From Deltaproteobacteria bacterium (GTDB taxonomy: Bacteria > Desulfobacterota_B > Binatia > Bin18): 33,305 nt of DNA. Where the stretch lies: the NCBI GenBank assembly GCA_012271025.1, contig JAAXHF010000192.1, positions 1 to 33,305 of the forward strand, given 5' to 3'. The notes under the pieces are model-generated. The model searched no databases, was not told the origin of the DNA, and was given only the letters and a program-made list of their open reading frames with translations. Position 1 is the stretch's first letter. Each line of letters opens with the position of its first letter. Position numbers and translations under genes: made by a program. Shown one piece after another: positions 16,023 through 21,455 of the stretch.

Positions 16023-16110
16023 TCGTTGTGAGTAATACCTCATCACGAAAGCCGGATTTTGGATGAGACCACGCTTGTACACACGGGTTTTACGCGCCGC
16101 TGGGGAGTAA
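16019..16110 (+). pseudogene. DUF3368 PIN-domain toxin, internally deleted and frameshifted
   Basis: Starting at the ATG that overlaps the antitoxin stop, the frame reads MIVVSNTS, the canonical N-terminus of DUF3368 toxins, and then terminates after 15 codons. In another frame from about 16045 to TAA 16108-16110 the DNA reads KAGFWMRPRLYTRVLRAAGE, which closely fits the canonical C-terminus of the same family (K-A-G-F-x-I-S-P-E-L-Y-x-x-V-L-x-x-A-G-E). Both ends of the gene are thus present while roughly 130 middle residues, including most catalytic acids, are gone and the halves are out of frame. The junction falls between about 16038 and 16045. No active toxin can be made. Confidence 0.78.
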
Positions 16111-16156
16111 GGATTCACAACCCTAACACTCAGACACGCGACATGTGGGAGGGACT

Positions 16157-17473
16157 ATGGCAACACGACAATCGGGCATCGACTATGAGACGCTGGTCAA
16201 AGACGACCGGATTCACGGTCGGGTGTATACCGACCCCGACATCTTCGAAGAAGAGATGGCCCAGATTTTTCATCGCGGCTGGGTGTACGTCGGCCATGCC
16301 GGCGAAGTCCCGCAGCCGGGCGACTTTCGGGTGACCCGGATCGGTCGCCAATCGGTCATCATGGTCCGCGATGACGCGGGGCAGGTCCGGCTGCTGATGA
16401 ACCGCTGCCCGCATCGAGCCAACGCCGTGTGTCAGACCGAGCGGGGCAATGCGAGCGCCTTTCGCTGCGCCTATCACGGCTGGACATTTCGCCGGAACGG
16501 CGAGCTGGCCAGCGTGCCCTACCAGGACGGCTACGACGCGTCGTTTCGCAAAGAAGACTTCGGGCTGCGTCGGGTGCCGCGGGTTGACTCCTATCGCGGC
16601 TTTGTGTTCGGCAGCCTGAGCCCGGCCGGCATGACCCTGGACGAGCAGCTGGGCCAGGCCAAGGAACAGATTGACCTGTTTGTCGATCAGTCGCCCCAGG
16701 GTGAGATCAAAGTTCGCTCGGGCATCCACAAGTATGGCTATGCAGCCAACTGGAAGTTTCAGCTCGAGAACGCCATGGACGGCTATCATCCGAATTTTGT
16801 CCATCAGGCCTTCTTGCGGGCGATTCAGAAGCGGACCGGCATCAAGGTCGATACCTTCTCGGGCAATTCCATCGGTCTGACCCGCGACTTTGGCAACGGG
16901 AACGTCATGCTCGACTACCGTCCCAACAACAAGGCCAACCGGGAGAAGATGATGTCGCTGCTGCCGACCACCGCCGGCGGGAGTGACTACGAGGAGTCGC
17001 TGGTGGCGGCCTACGGCAAAGAACGAGCCGAGGAAATCCTGATTGCCGGCGGTACGCACCTGCTGGTGTTTCCCAATCTCATCCTGATCGGGGTGCAAAT
17101 CCGGGTGGTCCAGTCGCTGTCGATTGACCAGACCGAGGTGTTTCTGTATCCGACCCTGCTCGAGGGCGTGCCCCACGAGCTGAACCTCAAGCGTCTTCGT
17201 GGCCATGAGGCGTTTTACGGGCCGGCCGGCTCGGGCGCGCCCGACGATCTGGAGATGTTCGAGCGCAACCAGATCGGGCTGAGCGCCGAAGTCGACCCGT
17301 GGCTGCTGATCGCCCGCGGCCTGCACCGTGAGCGCCGTGAGCCGGACGGCACGCTTGTCGGCCACATGACCGACGAGGTCACCCAGCGCGGCATCTGGCG
17401 GCACTGGAAGAAGCTCATGACCCACGCTGCCGGAGCGGTGAGCCAGCCGCGGCGGGCCAACGGGGGCGCGTGA
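16157..17473 (+). CDS. Rieske non-haem iron aromatic-ring-hydroxylating oxygenase, alpha subunit
   Basis: 438 residues. The [2Fe-2S] Rieske site is C84-P-H86 ... C104-A-Y-H107 (CPHRAN and CAYHGW). The mononuclear iron site shows in DGYHPNFVH (D208, H211, H216), with a third acidic ligand expected near the C-terminal EMFERNQ region. The enzyme activates O2 to hydroxylate an aromatic or related ring, with electrons from a reductase or ferredoxin that is not encoded here. I chose ATG 16157 (GGGAGGG just upstream) over GTG 16145. The beta-subunit gene starts at the stop codon. It sits 46 bp after the toxin remnant, in the middle of the oxygenase cluster. The substrate is unknown. Confidence 0.93.
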   Translation: MATRQSGIDYETLVKDDRIHGRVYTDPDIFEEEMAQIFHRGWVYVGHAGEVPQPGDFRVTRIGRQSVIMVRDDAGQVRLLMNRCPHRANAVCQTERGNASAFRCAYHGWTFRRNGELASVPYQDGYDASFRKEDFGLRRVPRVDSYRGFVFGSLSPAGMTLDEQLGQAKEQIDLFVDQSPQGEIKVRSGIHKYGYAANWKFQLENAMDGYHPNFVHQAFLRAIQKRTGIKVDTFSGNSIGLTRDFGNGNVMLDYRPNNKANREKMMSLLPTTAGGSDYEESLVAAYGKERAEEILIAGGTHLLVFPNLILIGVQIRVVQSLSIDQTEVFLYPTLLEGVPHELNLKRLRGHEAFYGPAGSGAPDDLEMFERNQIGLSAEVDPWLLIARGLHRERREPDGTLVGHMTDEVTQRGIWRHWKKLMTHAAGAVSQPRRANGGA

Positions 17474-17994
17474 CACAGGCAGTCGTGATGACAAGCGATA
17501 TGACAGAGAGAGCACAATTGTCGGCCGTCGACCGCCACCAGATCGAAAATTTCCTGTACCGCGAGGCGCGGCTGATGGACGAGCACGCCTACGACGAGTG
17601 GCTGGCGCTGTGGGCCGAGGACGCCCTGTACTGGGTGCCGAGCAATGACGACGATATGGACCCCAGCCAGCAGGTGGCGATCATTTACGACCATCTGCCC
17701 CAGCTCCGGGATCGGATCGAGCGGCTCAAGGGTGGGGCGGCCTACTCGCAGGACCCCAGATCGCGTTTGCGCCGGGTGGTCTCCAACATCGAGATCGAGG
17801 CGGCCGACACCGGCGAAATCCTGGTCTACTCGAACTTCAACCTGACCGAGCTGCGCCGCAGCAAACAGGATACCTTTGCCGGGCGGACGATCCACCGCCT
17901 GCGTGCCGACGCCGACGGCCTGAGGATGGTGTCAAAAAAAGTCTTGCTGGTGAACAATGACGAGGTCATCGACAACCTGACGTTTCTCATTTGA
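17470..17994 (+). CDS. Aromatic-ring-hydroxylating dioxygenase, beta subunit
   Basis: 174 residues of the SnoaL/NTF2-like small-subunit family. The typical segments are IENFLYREARLMDEHAYDEW and LALWAEDALYWVP near the N-terminus, SRLRRVVSNIEIE in the middle and KKVLLVNNDEVIDNLTFLI at the end. The beta subunit has no metal and stabilises the alpha3beta3 assembly. GTG 17470 overlaps the alpha-subunit stop; ATG 17488 or 17500 are alternatives that trim only the N-terminal tail. The stop lies just before the ribosome-binding site of the next gene. A 45-bp stretch at its start resembles one upstream of pheS (see findings). Confidence 0.9.
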   Translation: MTQAVVMTSDMTERAQLSAVDRHQIENFLYREARLMDEHAYDEWLALWAEDALYWVPSNDDDMDPSQQVAIIYDHLPQLRDRIERLKGGAAYSQDPRSRLRRVVSNIEIEAADTGEILVYSNFNLTELRRSKQDTFAGRTIHRLRADADGLRMVSKKVLLVNNDEVIDNLTFLI

Positions 17995-18008
17995 AAGGAG
18001 GGCAGGCT

Positions 18009-18686
18009 ATGGACACACAGACGTTCTGGAATACGGTTGAGGGCATTGCCGATGAGTTCAACATCGGTCGCCATCCGCTGGTCAAGCTGATCAAGGAGGG
18101 CAAGGCCACCCGCCAGCAGATCCGGCAGTTTGCCGTCGAGCATTACGAGATGACGGTCAGAGACTCCGGCCACTACATCGCCCAGGGCTATATCAGCATG
18201 GCCAACATCGACAAACAGGGCGCGGAGATGATGGCCGAGAACTTTGTCGAGGAGGCCATGGGCCTGCACACCCACACCGCCAGTCATACTGAGCTGTTGT
18301 TCGAGTTCTGGGAACAGGGCCTGGGCCTGTCCCGGCCGGAGTTGGAACAGTCGAGCGCCTCGCCCGCAGCCCGGGCCATGAACGCCTACTTCTGGCTGCT
18401 GGTCTCGCGCAAGGCCCAGTACTCGGGCGCGCTGGGCGTCCTGGAGGGCGGCTTTTCGCACGCCTGCGAGGACATGCTCGACGGCCTGCAAAATCACTAT
18501 CAGATGAGTCCCGACGCCCTGCGTTTCTTTTCCGGTCACATGGAGGCCGACCGGGAGCACGCCGAGACCGGGCGCAAGCTGATTGATCGTCTGCTGACCA
18601 CCGACCGTGACCGCCAGGAGTTTGTCAAAGAGGTGCGCTGCGCGGCCGAGCTGTACTGGAAAGGCTGGGACGCGATGCTGCAATAG
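18009..18686 (+). CDS. Heme-oxygenase-like diiron protein, CADD/PqqC/TenA fold
   Basis: 225 residues, all helical, of the TENA/THI-4/PqqC superfamily. The C-terminal motif H177-x3-D181-x2-H184 (GHMEADREH), with E146 upstream and E81/E82 plus H89 or H93, follows the spacing of the diiron ligands of CADD and other HDO enzymes. That favours an O2-activating diiron enzyme over a thiaminase-type TenA. HDO enzymes carry out varied oxidations in biosynthesis, such as N-oxygenation or oxidative C-C cleavage. AAAGGAGG is placed seven bases before ATG 18009; an in-frame ATG six codons upstream lies on that site. It follows the beta subunit closely and precedes the cupin gene by 35 bp. The substrate is unknown. 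Confidence 0.8.
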   Translation: MDTQTFWNTVEGIADEFNIGRHPLVKLIKEGKATRQQIRQFAVEHYEMTVRDSGHYIAQGYISMANIDKQGAEMMAENFVEEAMGLHTHTASHTELLFEFWEQGLGLSRPELEQSSASPAARAMNAYFWLLVSRKAQYSGALGVLEGGFSHACEDMLDGLQNHYQMSPDALRFFSGHMEADREHAETGRKLIDRLLTTDRDRQEFVKEVRCAAELYWKGWDAMLQ

Positions 18687-18721
18687 CGGCAAGAGGACAT
18701 AACCCATAAGGAGGAGTGACG

Positions 18722-19159
18722 ATGGCAACACAGGAGTTTGAAACGCAACAATTGCTGAGGGCGTACCGCAAGGGACTCATCTCGGACGAGCTGTTTGAAC
18801 AGCACATGCAAGAGGTGAACGGCAACGGCGGAAATACGCTGGATGTGGCGAACGTCTTTGACCACAAAGACGCGTCGTTCAAGATGTTCCAGAACACCCC
18901 GCAGAGCCAAACGGCCGTCTTCAGCCTGCCGCCGGGCTACACCAACGACGAAGAGAGTGTGCATAAGGGCGACCAGATTCTGTACGTCGTGGACGGCTGC
19001 GCGGTGGCCAAGGTGAGCGGCAAGGAGCACGAGATCAAAGCCGGCGATGTGGTCATGATTCCGGCCGGAGCGCCGCATACCTTGCGGACCGCCGGGGACC
19101 CATTTTTCGGCTTTACCGTTTTTACCCCGCCAGAACTCGACATGGACATGTCCGGCTAG
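18722..19159 (+). CDS. Single-domain cupin protein
   Basis: 145 residues. A helical N-terminal third (about 1-40) precedes one cupin barrel. Cupin motif 1 is atypical: HKGDQILYVVDG has His then Gln where HxHxxxE is usual. Motif 2 is normal (AGDVVMIPAGAPHTL). The metal site would therefore be His-Gln-His or reduced, and the protein may be an isomerase, a dioxygenase-like enzyme or a binding protein. AAGGAGG lies seven bases before ATG 18722. It is the last gene of the cluster and is followed by a GC-rich palindrome, so a role in the final step or in sensing is conceivable but not demonstrated. Confidence 0.82.
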   Translation: MATQEFETQQLLRAYRKGLISDELFEQHMQEVNGNGGNTLDVANVFDHKDASFKMFQNTPQSQTAVFSLPPGYTNDEESVHKGDQILYVVDGCAVAKVSGKEHEIKAGDVVMIPAGAPHTLRTAGDPFFGFTVFTPPELDMDMSG

Positions 19160-19172
19160 AGCTTGGCCAGCA

Positions 19173-19195
19173 GGGGCGGGTTTCAAACCCGCCCC
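19173..19195. repeat. GC-rich palindromic repeat after the cupin gene
   Basis: GGGGCGGGTTT-C-AAACCCGCCCC is a perfect dyad with 11-bp arms. Similar palindromes are scattered widely between genes in many environmental genomes. The hairpin may end the cluster's transcript, though no T-run follows. The next 90 bp are unusually AT-rich for this window. Confidence 0.55.
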
Positions 19196-19285
19196 TACGT
19201 GTTAGAAAACGTTGAAAACCGGGAAAAAATGCTAAAATTTTTGGACTCGGGGTCCTTAAAGAATTCTTCCCAAATGGTTAACGAT

Positions 19286-19315
19286 AGGTCAGGTGAGCGA
19301 AGCATCACCTGACCT
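19286..19315. repeat. Hairpin repeat, copy 1, flanking the DUF2442/DUF4160 pair
   Basis: AGGTCAGGTGA (19286-19296) pairs perfectly with TCACCTGACCT (19305-19315) around an 8-base loop. The first 18 bases (AGGTCAGGTGAGCGAAGC) recur exactly at 19979. The right arm begins inside the stop codon of the DUF2442 gene, so it could also act as a bidirectional terminator. Confidence 0.7.
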
Positions 19316-19646
19316 CCCTCTGATTGTGGTCCCTCTCCCGCTCCCTGATCTCTGCTCCGGTCGTTACCCATTGCCGGGCTTGAGCGACAAAGGCCGCCTG
19401 ATGGGCCGGCCAGTCATGCAACACCGCGGGATCGAAATCCGCGCCATTTGGCCAGACCAGGGTAGACACTTCCGGGTCTATGCGGACCTGCTCAAAGACC
19501 ACCAAGTCTTGGAGCGGGCCATACAAGTCTCCGACGAGGATCGGGCGAAAATCAATCGTCTGTGCGGTGTTATCGGCAAAGCGGATACACAGCGTGTATG
19601 GGGCCAGTTTCTTAAACGCTGTGACCTTGTGGATAGGGTGCTGCAT
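19305..19646 (-). CDS. DUF2442 domain protein
   Basis: 113 residues starting MQHPIHKVTAFKKLAPYTLC. The DUF2442 pattern is clear: a strand pair giving L-x-I-R-F-A-D-N-T-x-Q-T-I-D-F, then PILVGDLYGPLQDLVVFEQV and the closing LVWPNGADFDPAVLHDWPAH. AGAGG lies five bases before ATG 19646; an ATG ten codons upstream is less likely. Members commonly travel with DUF4160 genes and are suspected antitoxin-like partners, but no biochemical role is established to my knowledge. The DUF4160 gene lies 13 bp upstream on the same strand. Confidence 0.85.
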   Translation of the reverse strand: MQHPIHKVTAFKKLAPYTLCIRFADNTAQTIDFRPILVGDLYGPLQDLVVFEQVRIDPEVSTLVWPNGADFDPAVLHDWPAHQAAFVAQARQWVTTGAEIRERERDHNQREVR

Positions 19647-19659
19647 AGTATCCTCTCGA

Positions 19660-19929
19660 CTATTTGAGTGGGGCAATGGCTTGGGGCTTTCGCCCAGCCT
19701 GCAAGCGTTGCCAGTCTGCTACCAATTCTTCCTGATGCAATTCCGCCCAGGCTTCCACCAACCGTTGCTGGCGTCTTGGCAAGAAGCCCGAAACCAACTC
19801 CAGTGTTTCTATGCCATAGATCGCAACGGCGTCTTGATAATACGCATGAAAATGGGGCGTCTGGTGGGGTGCCCCGAATTCCGCGTACATACGGATTATG
19901 ATTCCAAAGAACCTGCTCAACTCAGGCAT
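19660..19929 (-). CDS. DUF4160 domain protein
   Basis: 89 residues starting MPELSRFFGIIIRMYAEFGA, with the hallmark P-H-F-H-A-x-Y (TPHFHAYYQ), then IYGIETLELVSGFLPRRQQR and the closing EAWAELHQEELVADWQRLQA. This is a full-length DUF4160 protein. The histidine-rich motif resembles a small nuclease or metal site, and the family is a suspected toxin-like partner of DUF2442. It is transcribed first, with DUF2442 13 bp behind. No good ribosome-binding site was seen. The pair is bracketed by an 18-bp direct repeat, suggesting a mobile cassette. It is not closely similar to the DUF4160 protein at 25377-25571. Confidence 0.85.
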   Translation of the reverse strand: MPELSRFFGIIIRMYAEFGAPHQTPHFHAYYQDAVAIYGIETLELVSGFLPRRQQRLVEAWAELHQEELVADWQRLQAGRKPQAIAPLK

Positions 19930-19978
19930 GGCAGTATTGTACTCTCTGCCACGAGGAAGGCAACGTAATCAGTCCCGT

Positions 19979-20006
19979 AGGTCAGGTGAGCGAAGCGTAA
20001 CCTGAC
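19979..20006. repeat. Hairpin repeat, copy 2, flanking the DUF2442/DUF4160 pair
   Basis: GTCAGGT (19981-19987) pairs with ACCTGAC (20000-20006). The unit AGGTCAGGTGAGCGAAGC (19979-19996) is identical to copy 1 and in the same orientation, 693 bp away. It resembles the widespread hairpin with a central GAGCGAAGCG core found near small accessory genes in many bacteria. Confidence 0.7.
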
Positions 20007-20029
20007 ATTCTCATTGTGAGACCCAAGCC

Positions 20030-20176
20030 CTGATTCATCCGTCTCCTTTTGACACACAGAAAGCTGTCCAAGCCTTACAGCGCGCTGCTTTTACCGAATG
20101 GCGAGCCGAAGCCATCATCGCAATCATCCTCAGCGCGGTCACCGAGAGCGTTGCCAGCAGGGCGGCCTTCGCCTGA
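20030..20176 (+). pseudogene. Truncated DUF1640-like coding remnant
   Basis: One frame reads PFDTQKAVQALQRAAFTEWR and continues AEAIIAIILSAVTESVASRA before TGA 20174-20176. This fits the N-terminus of DUF1640 (coiled-coil, CCDC90-like) proteins: F-D-T-x-K-x-V-x-x-L-x-x-A-G-F then Q-A-E-A-I. Known members continue with a long coiled coil and a C-terminal membrane helix, both absent. There is no ATG or GTG in the open part; the frame opens after a stop at about 20003. I read it as a decayed gene end. It starts right after hairpin copy 2. Confidence 0.45.
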
Positions 20177-20357
20177 CATCGGCTGGAGAGTATCTCACGT
20201 TGAAAACAGTTGCTCCCTCCAACCCACAGTGACCCGATCTGACCGTAGCAGTCACACCGAGAAAATCTCCGTCAGTCTTATGGAACAGAGGGGCTTTCAG
20301 GAAAGGGGAGGCCCAGATAGGATCGGGGCCACGTTCGGGCCAAGATCAGCGACACAG
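20177..20357. other. Intergenic stretch, no gene recognised
   Basis: Several short frames cross this stretch but none has a family pattern, a ribosome-binding site or family-like composition. No T-box or other phenylalanine-responsive leader was recognised before pheS. Confidence 0.5.
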
Positions 20358-20400
20358 GCAAGCGTGATACCAACCGATAGGACACGGACATCACGATTGC
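20358..20400. promoter_or_regulatory. Imperfect inverted repeat just before the pheS ribosome-binding site
   Basis: GCAAGCGTGAT (20358-20368) and ATCACGATTGC (20390-20400) pair with one mismatch across 21 bases, ending a few bases before AAGGAGG. It could form a leader hairpin affecting pheST translation. Part of it belongs to the 45-bp similarity with the start of the Rieske beta-subunit gene. Confidence 0.3.
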
Positions 20401-20418
20401 CTTTGTAAGGAGGGGCGC

Positions 20419-21441
20419 GTGCAGGATATCCAGGCGATACAGACGCAGCTGCGTGACGAGCTGGCCGCAGCGACCTCGGAGGGTGAGCTTGAGGCTGTTC
20501 GGGTGCGCTACCTGGGACGCAAAGGGGTGGTCACCCTGATGCGCAAAAACGCGGATTTTTCGCGCATGTCGGCCGACGAGAAAAAACACTTCGGCCAGCA
20601 GTTCAACCAGCTCAAACGCTTTGTCGAAGACCAGCTGGGTCAGGCCCGGGCTGCGCGCCAGACCAGCCCCAAAGCGCAGGCCAGTATCGACATGACGCTG
20701 CCGGGCCTCAACAGCCGCAGCGGTCACCTGCACCCCATCTCGCTGGTCCAGATGGAACTCGAAGATATCGCCCGGGCGATGGGCTTTTTGATTGAGACCG
20801 GCTACCACGTCGAGACCGATTTCTACAACTTTGAGAGCCTGAATATTCCCGGCGATCATCCGGCCCGCGACATGCAGGACACCTACTGGCTGACCAACGG
20901 CATGTTGCTGCGGACGCATACCTCGGCCAACCAGGTCCGGGCTCTGGAAACCCACGGCGTACCGCTGCGGGCGATTTTTCCCGGCCGCTGTTTTCGCAAT
21001 GAGGCCATTGACGCCAGCCACGAAAACACCTTCTACCAACTCGAAGGCCTGATGGTCGATACCGACATCTCGATCGCCAATCTGATCGCGATGATGAAGA
21101 CCCTGCTGACGGCCGTGTTTCACCGTGAGGTCACGGTCCGGCTGCGACCCGGTTATTTCCCCTTTGTCGAGCCCGGCTTTGAGCTGGATATTCAGTGCCT
21201 GATCTGTGACGGCGGCGGCTGCGCGACCTGCAAACGCTCGGGCTGGGTCGAGCTGCTGCCGTGCGGTCTGGTCCATCCCCGGGTGCTGGAGTTTGGCGGG
21301 GTCGATCCCGACCGCTACAGCGGCTTCGCCTTTGGCCTGGGCCTGACCCGGCTGGCAATGATGAAGTACAACATCCCCGATATCCGGCTGCTGAACGCGG
21401 GCGACCTGCGCTTCTGCGAGCAGTTCCCCGCCTCGGTCTGA
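20419..21441 (+). CDS. pheS: Phenylalanyl-tRNA synthetase alpha subunit
   Basis: 340 residues. An N-terminal coiled-coil arm (about 1-85) for tRNA binding is followed by the class II catalytic core. LRTHTSANQVRAL and GRCFRNEAIDASHENTFYQL contain motif 2, FPFVEPGFELDIQC the Phe-binding F-P-F-x-E-P-x-x-E, and FGLGLTRLAMMKYNI motif 3. Between these lies a cysteine-rich hairpin (CLICDGGGCATCKRSGW) that may hold zinc, found in many bacterial PheS proteins. The start is GTG 20419 with AAGGAGG five bases upstream. pheT follows after 14 bp. The enzyme is an alpha2beta2 cytoplasmic tetramer charging tRNA-Phe. Confidence 0.97.
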   Translation: MQDIQAIQTQLRDELAAATSEGELEAVRVRYLGRKGVVTLMRKNADFSRMSADEKKHFGQQFNQLKRFVEDQLGQARAARQTSPKAQASIDMTLPGLNSRSGHLHPISLVQMELEDIARAMGFLIETGYHVETDFYNFESLNIPGDHPARDMQDTYWLTNGMLLRTHTSANQVRALETHGVPLRAIFPGRCFRNEAIDASHENTFYQLEGLMVDTDISIANLIAMMKTLLTAVFHREVTVRLRPGYFPFVEPGFELDIQCLICDGGGCATCKRSGWVELLPCGLVHPRVLEFGGVDPDRYSGFAFGLGLTRLAMMKYNIPDIRLLNAGDLRFCEQFPASV

Positions 21442-21455
21442 GCACGAGGGCCGGC

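Noticed and set aside
16130..17515. Long minus-strand open frame under the Rieske alpha gene
   Set aside because: The plus strand holds complete Rieske and mononuclear iron motifs; the antisense frame is a GC shadow.
20049..20408. A 119-codon gene before pheS
   Set aside because: Ser/Arg-rich composition without motif, overlapping the better-supported DUF1640-like frame.
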